This document shows, one piece after another, positions 41,247 to 50,722 of a stretch of 64,000 nt of DNA (the first letter of the stretch is position 1; the number at the start of each line of letters is the position of its first letter). Made by a program: the position numbers and the translations under genes. Source of the stretch: Methylobacterium organophilum (GTDB lineage Bacteria; Pseudomonadota; Alphaproteobacteria; Rhizobiales; Beijerinckiaceae); the NCBI RefSeq assembly GCF_022179465.1, contig NZ_BPQV01000010.1, forward strand, positions 62,001-126,000, given 5' to 3'. The notes beneath the pieces are model-generated. The model was not told the DNA's origin and did not search any database. It worked only from the letters and a program-made list of their open reading frames with translations.

Positions 41247-41352
41247 GGATGATTTTTCGGGGCAGCGCGTGTCCGGCTGTCCCAAATCGGCAAAGCTCTT
41301 GCCTGAGGGGAGCGCGCGTGCCTTCCTGCACGCGGGCCGCGGAGCATCTGGC

Positions 41353-42729
41353 ATGGGCAGTCCGGAAACGAAGCTCGACAAGAGCCTCAACGCCTTCCAC
41401 CTCTGGGGCATCGCCGTCGGCCTCGTCATTTCCGGCGAGTATTTCGGCTGGAGCTACGGCTGGGCGCAGGCCGGCACCCTCGGCTTCCTCATCACCACCG
41501 CCGTCGTCGCGGCGATGTACGTGGCCTTCATCTTCAGCTTCACCGAGCTCACCACTGCGATCCCGCAGGCGGGCGGCCCCTTCGCCTACGCCCTGAAGGC
41601 CTTCGGCCCGGTCGGCGGCTGCATCGCGGGTTTCGCGACGCTGATCGAGTTCGTGTTCGCGCCGCCCGCCATTGCACTCGCCATCGGCGCCTATCTGAAC
41701 GTGCAGTTCCCGGCTCTGGACCCGAAGCATGCGGCGCTCGGCGCCTATCTCGTCTTCATGGGGCTCAACATCGTCGGCGTGCAGATCGCGGCGACCTTCG
41801 AGTTGTTCGTCACCCTCCTGGCGGTCGGTGAATTGCTGGTCTTCATGGGGGTCGTCGCCCCCGCCTTCAGCCTGCAGAACTTCGCCGCCGGGGGCTGGGC
41901 TGGGTCCGACACCTTCGGCTGGCCGGCGGTGGGCGGCATCTTCGCGGCGATCCCCTTCGCCATCTGGTTCTTCCTCGCCATCGAGGGGGTGGCGATGGCG
42001 GCGGAGGAGGCCAAGGATCCCAAGCGCACGATCCCCATCGCCTATATCTCCGGCGTGCTCACGCTGACGGCGCTCGCCTTCGGGGTGATGCTGTTCGCGG
42101 GCAGCGCCGGCGACTGGAAGAGCCTGTCCGACCTGAACGACCCGCTGCCCCAGGCCATGAAGCGGGTGGTAGGCGAATCGAGCGGCTGGCTGCACATGCT
42201 GGTCTGGCTCGGCCTGTTCGGCCTCGTCGCCTCCTTCCACGGCATCATCATGGGCTACGGGCGCCAGATCTTCGCCCTGGCCCGGGCCGGTTTCCTGCCC
42301 GCCCTCTTCGCCCGGCTGCATCCGCGCTTTCAGACGCCGCATTGGGCGACGCTCGCGGGCGGGGTCGTGGGCATCGCTGCGATCTACAGCGACAACCTCG
42401 TCAGCATCGCCGGGCAGTCGCTCACCGCCAGCATCGTCACGATGTCGGTGTTCGGGGCACTGACGATGTACATCGTCAGCATGGCGTCCCTGTTCAAGCT
42501 GCGCAGGAGCGCGCCCGATCTGCCGCGGCCCTACCGCGCGCCGCTCTTTCCCCTGGCGCCGGGCCTCGCGCTGGGGCTCGCCTGCCTCTGCTTCGTGGCG
42601 CTCGTGATCTACAACCTGCTCATCTTCGCGCTCTTCGCGGGCGTCATGATCTTGGCGCTGATCGGCCATCGCCTGCTCGCACGGCCGGCCACCCCGGGGG
42701 CGCTTTCACAGTTCGACCCCGCTCTCTAG
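41353..42729 (+). CDS. Amino acid / ethanolamine permease (APC superfamily)
   Basis: A 458-residue, 12-helix transporter. The first helix segment ISGEYFGWSYGWAQAGTLGFL and the following FTELTTAIPQAGGPFAYALKAFGPVGG match ethanolamine permeases more than generic amino acid permeases. It should import ethanolamine or a small amine by proton exchange. An ethanolamine ammonia-lyase is not in the window. The start ATG at 41353 is chosen because the upstream 54 codons overlap the glycosyltransferase gene. The next gene is a class I amidotransferase 45 bases on. Confidence 0.85.
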   Translation: MGSPETKLDKSLNAFHLWGIAVGLVISGEYFGWSYGWAQAGTLGFLITTAVVAAMYVAFIFSFTELTTAIPQAGGPFAYALKAFGPVGGCIAGFATLIEFVFAPPAIALAIGAYLNVQFPALDPKHAALGAYLVFMGLNIVGVQIAATFELFVTLLAVGELLVFMGVVAPAFSLQNFAAGGWAGSDTFGWPAVGGIFAAIPFAIWFFLAIEGVAMAAEEAKDPKRTIPIAYISGVLTLTALAFGVMLFAGSAGDWKSLSDLNDPLPQAMKRVVGESSGWLHMLVWLGLFGLVASFHGIIMGYGRQIFALARAGFLPALFARLHPRFQTPHWATLAGGVVGIAAIYSDNLVSIAGQSLTASIVTMSVFGALTMYIVSMASLFKLRRSAPDLPRPYRAPLFPLAPGLALGLACLCFVALVIYNLLIFALFAGVMILALIGHRLLARPATPGALSQFDPAL

Positions 42730-42774
42730 ATCCCGGCGCGGAGCCTCCTGCTCCCGTCGCGCCGAGATCCACCC

Positions 42775-43470
42775 ATGAAGATCGCCATCCTGGAGACGGG
42801 CCATCCGCCCAAGCGCCTTGCCGGCCGTTTCCCGAGCTACGGCCGCATGACCGCGGATCTCGTGGGCGGCGGGCACGATTACCGCCTGATCGATGTGCAG
42901 GCGGAAGGGCTGCCGGAGGATCCCGCCGCCTTCGACGGCTACATGATCACCGGCTCGCCGGCGGGGGTCTACGATCCCGATCCCTGGATCGCCGACCTGC
43001 TCGGCTTCCTGCGCGGTCTCGATCCGCGCCAGAAGCTCGTCGGCATCTGCTTCGGGCATCAGGCGCTGGCCCAGGCCTTCGGCGGCCATGTCGAGAAGAG
43101 CGACCGGGGCTGGGGCCTCGGGCTGCACAGCTACACGGTCGCCGAGCGCCTGCCCTTCATGGACGAGGCCGAGCGGATCGCCGTGCCGGTGAGCCATCAG
43201 GATCAGGTGGTGAGCCTGCCGCCGGCCGCCCGGGTGATCGCCGGCTCGGCCTTCACCCCCTACGGCGCCCTCGCCTATTCCGACCGCGCCGCCCTCTCCT
43301 TCCAGTGTCATCCGGAATTCGCGCCGGACTACGCCCGGGCGCTGACGGACGGCCACCCGGCTGCCGAACAGGACCCGGATTTCGTCCGCCTTGCCCTCAT
43401 CTCCCTCGAGGCACCGCACGATTCGCAGCGCGTCGGCGGCTGGATCCGCCGGTTCCTGGCCGAGGATTGA
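42775..43470 (+). CDS. Class I glutamine amidotransferase domain protein
   Basis: A 231-residue stand-alone GATase1 domain. The nucleophile elbow GICFGHQALA and the SFQCHPEF motif give the Cys-His-Glu triad. Such proteins, annotated as GMP-synthase-like, hydrolyse glutamine or gamma-glutamyl amides; the gamma-glutamyl type would fit catabolism of an amine imported by the permease upstream, but this is inference. It lies 45 bases after the permease gene, with a ribosome-binding region between, and is followed by a strong terminator. Confidence 0.85.
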   Translation: MKIAILETGHPPKRLAGRFPSYGRMTADLVGGGHDYRLIDVQAEGLPEDPAAFDGYMITGSPAGVYDPDPWIADLLGFLRGLDPRQKLVGICFGHQALAQAFGGHVEKSDRGWGLGLHSYTVAERLPFMDEAERIAVPVSHQDQVVSLPPAARVIAGSAFTPYGALAYSDRAALSFQCHPEFAPDYARALTDGHPAAEQDPDFVRLALISLEAPHDSQRVGGWIRRFLAED

Positions 43471-43506
43471 GCGCGAAGACGGCCCCGCACGTCGGGACCG
43501 TGACAA

Positions 43507-43544
43507 GGAAACGCCCGCGGGCGACAACCCCAGCGGGCGTTTCC
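43507..43544. terminator. Strong bidirectional terminator between the amidotransferase gene and prfB
   Basis: A perfect 12-bp stem, GGAAACGCCCGC (43507-43518) and GCGGGCGTTTCC (43533-43544), with a 14-base loop. The stem ends in AAA/TTT on each strand and sits between convergent genes. Confidence 0.75.
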
Positions 43545-43551
43545 ATGACGA

Positions 43552-44680
43552 TCAGTCGATGTCCTCGACCGCCTCGCCGCCGCCATAGACGCGTTGCGCC
43601 AGGGAGGCTTCCATGAAGGGATCGAGGTCGCCGTCGAGCACCTCGTCCGGGTCGGTCGATTGCGTGCCGGTGCGCAGGTCCTTCACGAGCTGATAGGGCT
43701 GCAGCACGTAGCTTCGGATCTGGTGACCCCAGCCGATATCCGTCTTGGCGGCGGCCTCGGCATTGGCCTTCTCCTCGCGCTTCTTCAGCTCCAGCTCGTA
43801 GAGGCGGGCGCGCAGCATGTTCCAGGCGGTGGCCCGGTTCTTGTGCTGCGAGCGCTCCTGCTGACAGGCCACCACGATGCCGGTCGGGTTGTGCGTGATG
43901 CGCACCGCCGAGTCGGTCGTGTTGACGTGCTGGCCGCCCGCGCCCGACGACCGGTAGGTGTCGATGCGGCAGTCGGATTCCTTGATCTCGATCTCGATCC
44001 GGTCGTCGATGACGGGATAGACCCAGACGCTGGCGAAGCTGGTGTGGCGGCGCGCGTTGGAATCGTAGGGCGAGATGCGCACGAGGCGGTGCACGCCCGA
44101 TTCGGTCTTGAGCCAGCCATAGGCGTTGTGGCCCTTGATCAGGAGCGTGGCGCCCTTGATCCCGGCCTCTTCGCCGTCGGTCATCTCGACGATCTCGACC
44201 TTGAACTTCCGCCGCTCGGCCCAGCGCGCATACATGCGCTGGAGCATGTTGGCCCAGTCCTGGCTCTCCGTGCCGCCGGCGCCGGCATGGACTTCGAGAT
44301 AGGTGTCGAAGCCGTCGGCCTCGCCCGAGAGCAGGGTCTCGACCTGGCGACTCGCGGCCTCCTTCTCGACGGCCCGGATGGCGGCCTCGCCCTCCGCGAT
44401 GGAGGCTGCGTCGCCCTCCATCTCGCCGAGCTCGATCAGGGTGGCGGCATCCTCGAGGTCCCGCTCCAGTTTCCGGATCGCGGAGACGGATTCGTCGAGC
44501 TGCTGGCGCTCGCGCATCACCTTCTGCGCGGCCTCCGGATCGTTCCAGAGGTCGGGGTCCTCGGAGCGGGCGTTCAGCTCCGCGAGGCGTTTATCGACGG
44601 TATCCCAGTCAAAGATGCCTCCTCAGCAGCCCTATAGACTGCTTGGCGGCATCCGAGCTCTGCTCGATCTCGGCGCGCAT
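43552..44680 (-). CDS. prfB: Peptide chain release factor 2 (programmed +1 frameshift)
   Basis: RF2 ends translation at UGA and UAA. The gene is in two frames: codons from the ATG at 44680 down to 44612 (23 residues), then, after skipping one T at 44611, from 44610 down to 43552. The joined protein is 375 residues, normal for the family. The main frame has GGQ (in [10 protein letters not shown], for peptidyl-tRNA hydrolysis) and [15 protein letters not shown], where the RF2 codon-reading tripeptide usually written SPF appears as SPY. The in-frame UGA makes the gene self-regulating: low RF2 gives more frameshifting. The frameshift signal is listed separately. Confidence 0.95.
44608..44623 (-). 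other. prfB programmed frameshift site
   Basis: The minus strand reads AGGAGGCATCTTTGAC: a Shine-Dalgarno-like AGGAGG (44623-44618), a short spacer, and the slippery CTT followed by the in-frame TGA (44611-44609) and C. This is the same layout and spacing as the classic prfB signal, in which the ribosome slips forward one base at the slow UGA. Confidence 0.93.
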
Positions 44681-44813
44681 CTGGTGTGAAACTCGATCTG
44701 TCGGTGTGGGCGGGGGTGATACCGGGCGGGGGCCGGGCTGTAAATGGCGCGCCCTTGCCCCGGGGCATCCGGCTTGCCAGAAGCGGGGCGACCTTTCCTG
44801 CCCGGAGCCGCGC

Positions 44814-45404
44814 ATGAACCCCGAAGCCGTCCTCGAAGAATTCCGCTCCGCCGGCGCGCTGCTGCAGGGCCACTTCATCCTCAGCTCGGGCCGGCGCTCG
44901 CCGACCTTCCTGCAGAAGATGACGATCTTCTCTGATCCCGCCCGCACGGAGCGCCTGTGCAAGGCTCTCGCCGCTACGATCACGGCGCGGTTCGGCAAGA
45001 TCGACATCGTGGTCTCCCCGGCCATCGGCGGCATCGTCCCGGGTTACGAGACCGCGCGCCATCTCGGGGCGAAGGCGATCTTCGTCGAGCGCGATCCCGG
45101 CGGCCCGTTCGAGTTGCGCCGGGGCTTCTCGATCCCGCAGGGCACCCGGGCGGTGATTGTCGAGGACATCGTCACCACCGGCCTCTCCGCGCGGGAATGC
45201 TTGGCCTCCCTCAAGGGACAGGGCGGTGAGATCGTGGGGGCCGCCTGCCTGATCGACCGCTCCGGCGGGCGCGGGGAGATCGGCCTGCCGCTCCTCTCCC
45301 TCGTCACCCTCGACATCCCGGACTACGCTCCCGACGCGATCCCGCCCGAACTCGCCGCGATCCCGCCCGTGAAGCCGGGAAGCCGGGCGATCCCCACCAA
45401 GTAA
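44814..45404 (+). CDS. pyrE: Orotate phosphoribosyltransferase
   Basis: A 196-residue enzyme of pyrimidine synthesis, joining orotate and PRPP to give OMP. The PRPP-binding motif is [16 protein letters not shown]; the N-terminal [20 protein letters not shown] and the [16 protein letters not shown] loop are typical. Length matches the family. The ATG at 44814 follows GGAGCCGC. It is divergent from prfB with 133 bases between start codons. No other pyrimidine gene is near. Confidence 0.95.
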   Translation: MNPEAVLEEFRSAGALLQGHFILSSGRRSPTFLQKMTIFSDPARTERLCKALAATITARFGKIDIVVSPAIGGIVPGYETARHLGAKAIFVERDPGGPFELRRGFSIPQGTRAVIVEDIVTTGLSARECLASLKGQGGEIVGAACLIDRSGGRGEIGLPLLSLVTLDIPDYAPDAIPPELAAIPPVKPGSRAIPTK

Positions 45405-45684
45405 GGGGCCGGGCTGCTTCTCCCCGATCACGACTTCGAAATGCGGGAGGGCCGCCCTTGACAGGGGAGGTATCTCTCATCATGCAAATTTAAATTGATC
45501 GGGCGCGTTCGCACGTCCTCGCGCCCTCGATCGCCTTGGAGAACACCATCAAAGGCATTCGGAAAAGATTTCGGTCAATGTAACTGCGATTTTCAACGAA
45601 GCAAAAACTTTCCCAGCAACGCCCGCGAGCCCTACCCACCGGCGCCGACTCGGCGCCAGACAGGCGCGGTTCCTTCATTCCAGA

Positions 45685-46338
45685 ATGGACTATTTGATGA
45701 GCGACAAGCAGCGTACTGCGATCTTTATCGACGGCGCCAATCTCTATGCCACCACCAAGGCGCTCGGCTTCGACATCGATTACAAGCGATTACTCAAGGA
45801 TTTTCAGAGCCGGTACAATCTGATCCGGGCCTTCTATTATACCGCCATGATCGAGGACCAGGAATATTCCTCGATCCGCCCGCTGATCGACTGGCTCGAC
45901 TACAACGGCTACCGCGTGGTCACCAAGCCGGTGAAGGAATTCAGCGACTCCACCGGCCGGCGCAAGAAGGGCAATATGGAGATCGAGCTCGCGATCGACG
46001 CCCTGGAGCTGGCGCCGCATCTCGACGAGATCTACCTGTTCTCCGGCGACGGCGATTTCCGCTCCCTGGTGGAGGCGGTCCAGCGCAAGGGCGTGCGCGT
46101 CACCGTCGTCTCGACCATCCAGACGCAGCCCGCGATGATCGCCGACGACCTGCGGCGGCAGGCGGACGAGTTCCTGGACCTGTCCCAGCTGATCGGCCGC
46201 ATCGGCCGTGACCCCGGCGAGCGCCCGGTGCGCGCCGCCTCCGACACTCCCCGTCGCGACCAGCCGCCCCGCAGCAATCCGGGCCTGGAGAGCCGCTACG
46301 GCATCCGTCCCGCCAGCGACGGCGACAGCGAAGGCTGA
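45685..46338 (+). CDS. NYN domain (LabA/DUF88) protein
   Basis: A 217-residue protein with a PIN-like NYN domain: AIFIDGANLYATTKALG has the first acidic ligand, IELAIDAL the second, and YLFSGDGDFRSLVEAVQRKG the third, completing a Mg-dependent nuclease-like site. LabA-type proteins are thought to act on RNA. The C-terminal 35 residues are disordered and basic. An ATG at 45697 is an alternative start that drops four residues. The upstream 280 bp are AT-rich. A hairpin terminator follows. Confidence 0.85.
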   Translation: MDYLMSDKQRTAIFIDGANLYATTKALGFDIDYKRLLKDFQSRYNLIRAFYYTAMIEDQEYSSIRPLIDWLDYNGYRVVTKPVKEFSDSTGRRKKGNMEIELAIDALELAPHLDEIYLFSGDGDFRSLVEAVQRKGVRVTVVSTIQTQPAMIADDLRRQADEFLDLSQLIGRIGRDPGERPVRAASDTPRRDQPPRSNPGLESRYGIRPASDGDSEG

Positions 46339-46377
46339 CGGCGATCCCGCCTCGCCGGCGCGAGGCGACACTCGGAC

Positions 46378-46426
46378 AATCCCGGTGCCGCGAGCCTTCG
46401 GAAGGCCGCGCCGCCGGGATTTTTTA
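46378..46426 (+). terminator. Intrinsic terminator of the NYN-domain gene
   Basis: AATCCCGG (46378-46385) pairs with CCGGGATT (46414-46421), with an inner GCCTT/AAGGC hairpin, followed by a T-run on the plus strand. It separates the NYN gene from the convergent smpB gene. Confidence 0.75.
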
Positions 46427-46454
46427 TGGGTGCTCGAAGGGGAGCGACGCCGGC

Positions 46455-46928
46455 TCAGCCCTTGTCGCGCATGAGCCGCGCCTTGTCGCGCTGCCAGTCG
46501 CGCTGCTTCACGCTCTCGCGCTTGTCGTGGAGCTGCTTGCCCTTGCCGAGGCCCAGCTCGACCTTCGCCCGGCCCTTGTCGTTGAAGTAGATCTTCAGCG
46601 GGATGACCGTGTAGCCCTGGCGCTGCGTGGCGCCGATCAGCTTGTTGATCTGGCGGCGGTGCAGCAGCAGCCGGCGCGGCCGCTTGGTGTCGTGGTTGAA
46701 GCGGTTCGCCTCCAGGTATTCCGGGATGAAGGCGTTGAACAGCATCAGGTCGTTGCCCGAGGGTCCGGCATAGGATTCGCCGATCGTCGCCTTGCCGCCG
46801 CGCAAGGACTTCACCTCGGTCCCGGTCAGGGCGATGCCTGCCTCGAAGGTGTCCTCGATGGCGTAGTGGAAGCGTGCGGAGCGATTGTCGGCGACGACGC
46901 GCCGACCGGGTTCGTTCTTCGGGGCCAT
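46455..46928 (-). CDS. smpB: SsrA-binding protein SmpB
   Basis: A 157-residue tmRNA partner that helps rescue stalled ribosomes. Family blocks are [25 protein letters not shown] (split), [13 protein letters not shown], and the basic C-terminal tail ending [15 protein letters not shown] that enters the mRNA channel. It lies 88 bases downstream of dapA on the same strand, an order seen in many Hyphomicrobiales. The tmRNA gene itself was not recognised nearby. Confidence 0.95.
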   Translation of the reverse strand: MAPKNEPGRRVVADNRSARFHYAIEDTFEAGIALTGTEVKSLRGGKATIGESYAGPSGNDLMLFNAFIPEYLEANRFNHDTKRPRRLLLHRRQINKLIGATQRQGYTVIPLKIYFNDKGRAKVELGLGKGKQLHDKRESVKQRDWQRDKARLMRDKG

Positions 46929-47016
46929 GCTTTCAGTTTTCGCGTAGGGCGTTCGGCGCGGATCGCCTGATATGGGGGCTGGGAGGCCCCGGGGCGAGCC
47001 GCGCCGCTTGTTTCGG

Positions 47017-47913
47017 TCAGCCCTCGATCAGCCCGGCGCGCCGGAGTGCGGCGTCGACGGCGGCCTTGCAGCCTTCGGTCGGCGGCACCAGCGGCAGGCG
47101 CACCTCGGCCGACATCCGGCCGATGCGCGACAGGGCATACTTCACCGGCACCGGGTTGGACTCGTAGAACATCGCCGTGTGCAGCGGCATCAGCCGGTCC
47201 TGCACCTTCAGGGCCGTGGCGAAGTCGCCGCGCAGGGTGGCTTCCTGCAGATCGGCGCAGAGCCGGGGCGCCACGTTCGAGACCACGGAGATGCAGCCGA
47301 CGCCGCCCTGGGCGTTGAAGCCGAGCGCCGTCGCATCTTCGCCCGAAAGCTGGATAAAATCTTCTCCCATGGCCTGCCGCTGGAGGCTGACCCGGTCGAT
47401 CTTGGCCGTGGCGTCCTTCACCCCGGCGATGTTCTTGAGTTCGAACAGGCGCGCCATCGTCTCGACGCTCATGTCGACGATGGAACGTCCGGGAATGTTG
47501 TAGATGATGATCGGGATGCCGACGGCGTCGTTCACCGCCTTGAAGTGGGCATACAGCCCCTCCTGGGTCGGCTTGTTGTAGTAGGGCGTCACGATGAGCA
47601 CGGCATCCGCGCCGACAGCCTCCGCATGACGCGCCCGCTGCACCGCCTCGGCGGTCGAGTTCGAGCCGGCGCCGGCGATCACGGGCACGCGGCCCGCGGC
47701 CTGCTTCACGCAGGTCTCGACCACCCGGTCGTGCTCCGCATGGCTGAGGGTCGGGCTCTCGCCGGTGGTGCCGGTCGGCACGAGGGCGTGGGTGCCCTCC
47801 GCGATCTGCCAATCCACGAAGGCGCGGAAGGCCTCCTCGTCGAATTCGCCGTCGCGAAACGGCGTCGCGAGCGCCGTCATCGAGCCCCTGAGGCGCGCGT
47901 GGATGTCGGTCAT
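47017..47913 (-). CDS. dapA: 4-Hydroxy-tetrahydrodipicolinate synthase
   Basis: A 298-residue aldolase-type enzyme condensing pyruvate with aspartate semialdehyde in lysine and diaminopimelate synthesis. Blocks include [38 protein letters not shown]-like segments, [10 protein letters not shown] and [11 protein letters not shown] with the Schiff-base lysine. The ATG at 47913 is chosen over an upstream in-frame start that adds ten residues. It is divergent from slt; smpB follows on the same strand, so dapA and smpB may be co-transcribed. Confidence 0.93.
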   Translation of the reverse strand: MTDIHARLRGSMTALATPFRDGEFDEEAFRAFVDWQIAEGTHALVPTGTTGESPTLSHAEHDRVVETCVKQAAGRVPVIAGAGSNSTAEAVQRARHAEAVGADAVLIVTPYYNKPTQEGLYAHFKAVNDAVGIPIIIYNIPGRSIVDMSVETMARLFELKNIAGVKDATAKIDRVSLQRQAMGEDFIQLSGEDATALGFNAQGGVGCISVVSNVAPRLCADLQEATLRGDFATALKVQDRLMPLHTAMFYESNPVPVKYALSRIGRMSAEVRLPLVPPTEGCKAAVDAALRRAGLIEG

Positions 47914-48031
47914 GTCGGCGTTCCCGGCCTTCCTTGTTCTCATGTGCCGGGAGCCGGGCTTCGCCGCCGGCCGTTCGGCCGCGCATCCATACGGCCTCGC
48001 CCGGCCCGGCGCAAACGCTTCGCGCGGGCGG

Positions 48032-48047
48032 TTAATGCCTTCTTAAC
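48032..48047 (+). promoter_or_regulatory. CtrA-type box (TTAA-N7-TTAAC) between dapA and slt
   Basis: TTAA at 48032-48035, seven bases, then TTAAC at 48043-48047: a perfect match to the CtrA consensus, 52 bases before the slt ATG and about 120 from dapA. It parallels the boxes upstream of the other transglycosylase gene at 26761. Confidence 0.68.
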
Positions 48048-48099
48048 GCAGCCGCGGCCAAGTTAAGGCTTGGCTGCCCTCCACGGGGTGTACCGGACC

Positions 48100-50418
48100 A
48101 TGGCGCTGCCCGCCCGCTCGCTTGCTCTGCTGCTCACCGTCGCGCTCGGTGCGAGCGCCGCTGCGGCCGATCCGGCCGAGGGCCTGCGCGGGGTTCAGCC
48201 CGCCGGCGCCCCCGCCGTCCCGGCCTCGGATGCTGCCGCTCCCTCGGCGCTGGTCAAGGATGGCCAGCCTCCCGCCGATCCCGTCGCGGCCGATGCGCTG
48301 AAGGTGGAGACGACCAAGGGCGAGGCAGCCTCCGACGCCCCGCTTCCCGCCGCGGCCTCGTCCTACGCGTCGACCGACGGCGACGCGCCGGTCGCCTTCC
48401 CCCTGCCCGATGCCGCGGTCTCTCCTGCCGCACCCGTTCCCGAGCTGCCGGATCCGACCCGCGCCGTAATGGCCGGCGACACCGATCTCGCCCAGCTGCG
48501 CCAGGCGATCGATCTCTACCGCAAGGGCAAGGTCGCCGAGGGCGACCGCATGCGGGACGGCTTCAAGGACGAGGCGGCGCGCACCCTGCTCGAATGGGTC
48601 GCGATCCGCGCGGGCGCCGGCATCGGCTTCGAGCGCGTGACCGGCTTCCTGAAGGCGCATCCGGACTGGCCGGCCGGCCCCCTGCTGCGGCGCCGGGCCG
48701 AGGAGACCCTGCTCAGCGAGAAGAAGAGCCCGGCCGTGGTGCGGGCCTATTTCGCCAGCGCCCGGCCCGTGAGCGCGCCCGGCAAGTTCGCCCTTGCCCT
48801 CGCCTTCAAGGCGGACGGGCTTGAGGCGGATGCCGCCGAACTCGTGCGCGCCCTCTGGCGCGAGGACACCTTCGGCCGCGTCCTCGAGGGGAAGGTGTTG
48901 GACGCCTTCCCGAACGTGCTCGGCAAGGTCGACCATCGCTACCGGATGGAGCGCGCCCTCCTGAAGGAGGATTTCGCCACCGCCGGCCGCGCCGCGGATT
49001 ATGCCGGCGGCTCCTATGTGAGCCTCGTGCGGGCACGCCGCGCCGTCGAGGCCAAGAGCTCCGCCGCCCCGGCCGCACTCAACGCCGTGCCCCCTTCCCT
49101 GCGCGGCGATTCCTCGTTCCTGCTGTCGCGGGCGCAATATTACCGCCGCGCCGACAAGGCGGCGGAAGCCGCCAAGATCCTGATCTCCGCGCCCTCCAAC
49201 GGCGAGGTCCTGGTCGACGGGGACGAATGGTGGGTCGAGCGCCGCATCGTGGCCCGCAAGCTCGTCGACGAGGGCGATCCGAAGACGGCGCTCGCCGTTG
49301 CCGCCGGTCACAGCGCCCGCTCGGTGGAGAAGACGATCGAGGCCGAGTTCACCGCCGGCTGGATCGCCCTGCGCTTCGCGGGCGATGCCGAGACGGCACA
49401 GCGCCACTTCGCCAAGGCCGCCGCCGTGGCGGAGACGCCGATCTCGGTGGCGCGCACCACCTACTGGCAGGGACGGGCCGCGGAGGCCCTCGGCCAGAGC
49501 GAGACGGCCAAGGGCTTCTACGAGAAGGCCGCCCTGCTGCCGATCGCCTATTACGGTCAGCTCGCCCGGGCCCGGCTCGGCCAGAACAGCCTGCCCCTGC
49601 GGCAGGCCGCCCAGCTCGAAGGCGCGGCCCGGACCGCCTTCGAGGATCGGCCGTTCGTGCGCGCCCTGAAGCTGCTCGCCGCCGCCTCCATGCGCGAATT
49701 GGCGCTTCCCCTCTACATCGACGCCGCGACCAGGATCTCCGACGAGGCGACCCTGAACGCGCTGGGCGACGTCGCCGTGCAGGTGCGCGATGCCCGGGCC
49801 CTGGTGGCGGTCGGCAAGCTCGCCACCCAGAAGGGCCTCCCCCTCGACACCCATGCCTATCCGACGATCGGCATTCCCGATTACGAGGCCTTCGGTGCGG
49901 TGACCCCGGTGGAGCGGGCCATGGTCTTTGCCATCGCCCGCCAGGAGAGCCAGTTCGACCCGAAGGCGCAGTCCGGCGTCGGGGCGCGGGGGCTGATGCA
50001 GATGATGCCGGCCACCGCCCAGCGCACGGCCCGGCGGGTCAGCGCCGCCTACGACACGGACCGCCTGACCAGCGACCCGGCCTACAATGCCCGGCTCGGC
50101 CAGGCCCATCTCGGCGAGCTGATGGAGGATTGGCGCGGCTCCTACATCCTCGCCTTCGCCTCCTACAATGCCGGCGGCGGCAACGTGAAGAAGTGGATCG
50201 ACGCCTATGGCGATCCGCGCAAGCCCGATGTCGATCCGGTCGACTGGGTCGAGCGAATCCCCTTCACCGAGACGCGCAACTACGTGCAGCGGGTGATGGA
50301 GAACCTGCAGGTCTATCGCAACCGCCTCGACGGACGCAGCGCCCTGTTGATCGAGCGCGACATGAACCGCGGCGCGCGCAGCGCGGTGAGCGCCGAGGCC
50401 GCGCCGACGAAGCCCTGA
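48100..50418 (+). CDS. slt: Soluble lytic murein transglycosylase (Slt type)
   Basis: A 772-residue periplasmic enzyme that cleaves peptidoglycan glycan strands to 1,6-anhydro ends. A signal peptide (SLALLLTVALGASAAAA) is followed by a low-complexity alanine/proline stretch to about residue 120. A helical superhelix domain of tetratricopeptide-like repeats comes next, and the C-terminal SLT domain has catalytic E616 in ARQESQFDPKA, then GVGARGLMQMMPATA and YILAFASYNAGGG. The ATG at 48100 is the best start. A CtrA-type box lies just upstream. Its 3' end faces a small convergent membrane-protein gene. Confidence 0.92.
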   Translation: MALPARSLALLLTVALGASAAAADPAEGLRGVQPAGAPAVPASDAAAPSALVKDGQPPADPVAADALKVETTKGEAASDAPLPAAASSYASTDGDAPVAFPLPDAAVSPAAPVPELPDPTRAVMAGDTDLAQLRQAIDLYRKGKVAEGDRMRDGFKDEAARTLLEWVAIRAGAGIGFERVTGFLKAHPDWPAGPLLRRRAEETLLSEKKSPAVVRAYFASARPVSAPGKFALALAFKADGLEADAAELVRALWREDTFGRVLEGKVLDAFPNVLGKVDHRYRMERALLKEDFATAGRAADYAGGSYVSLVRARRAVEAKSSAAPAALNAVPPSLRGDSSFLLSRAQYYRRADKAAEAAKILISAPSNGEVLVDGDEWWVERRIVARKLVDEGDPKTALAVAAGHSARSVEKTIEAEFTAGWIALRFAGDAETAQRHFAKAAAVAETPISVARTTYWQGRAAEALGQSETAKGFYEKAALLPIAYYGQLARARLGQNSLPLRQAAQLEGAARTAFEDRPFVRALKLLAAASMRELALPLYIDAATRISDEATLNALGDVAVQVRDARALVAVGKLATQKGLPLDTHAYPTIGIPDYEAFGAVTPVERAMVFAIARQESQFDPKAQSGVGARGLMQMMPATAQRTARRVSAAYDTDRLTSDPAYNARLGQAHLGELMEDWRGSYILAFASYNAGGGNVKKWIDAYGDPRKPDVDPVDWVERIPFTETRNYVQRVMENLQVYRNRLDGRSALLIERDMNRGARSAVSAEAAPTKP

Positions 50419-50426
50419 TTGGACTC

Positions 50427-50711
50427 TTAGCCGCGCCGGGCCAACGTGCCGGCCAGGGCGCCGACGAGGCAGCCTGCGAGATAGAGGCCGAGCAGCAGGG
50501 CGCAGCTCTCGACCACGAATTGCTCGTGGCCGGGCAGCCGGCTCGAAAGTGCGGCGAGGGCGAGCACGGCTCCGCCGGCGGCCAGGGCCACGCCGGCGAT
50601 CCGGGCGAGCCGGGTTCTCGGCCAGCCGGTCCAGGCGCCGACCACGGCGCCGAGCGCCAGCGCCGCGAGAAGTCCGGGCCAGAGCGCGGACGCGAGAACA
50701 GTCAGGGCCAT
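50427..50711 (-). CDS. Small membrane protein of unknown function next to the OmpA-family gene
   Basis: A 94-residue protein with three predicted helices (LASALWPGLLAALALGAVVGAW, IAGVALAAGGAVLALAAL, ALLLGLYLAGCLVGALAGTL by eye). It begins 11 bases after the stop of the OmpA-family gene on the same strand, so the two are probably one operon. No family is recognised. A helper role for the OmpA-like protein, for example in insertion or anchoring, is a guess from position only. Confidence 0.6.
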   Translation of the reverse strand: MALTVLASALWPGLLAALALGAVVGAWTGWPRTRLARIAGVALAAGGAVLALAALSSRLPGHEQFVVESCALLLGLYLAGCLVGALAGTLARRG

Positions 50712-50722
50712 GTCGGTGTTCG

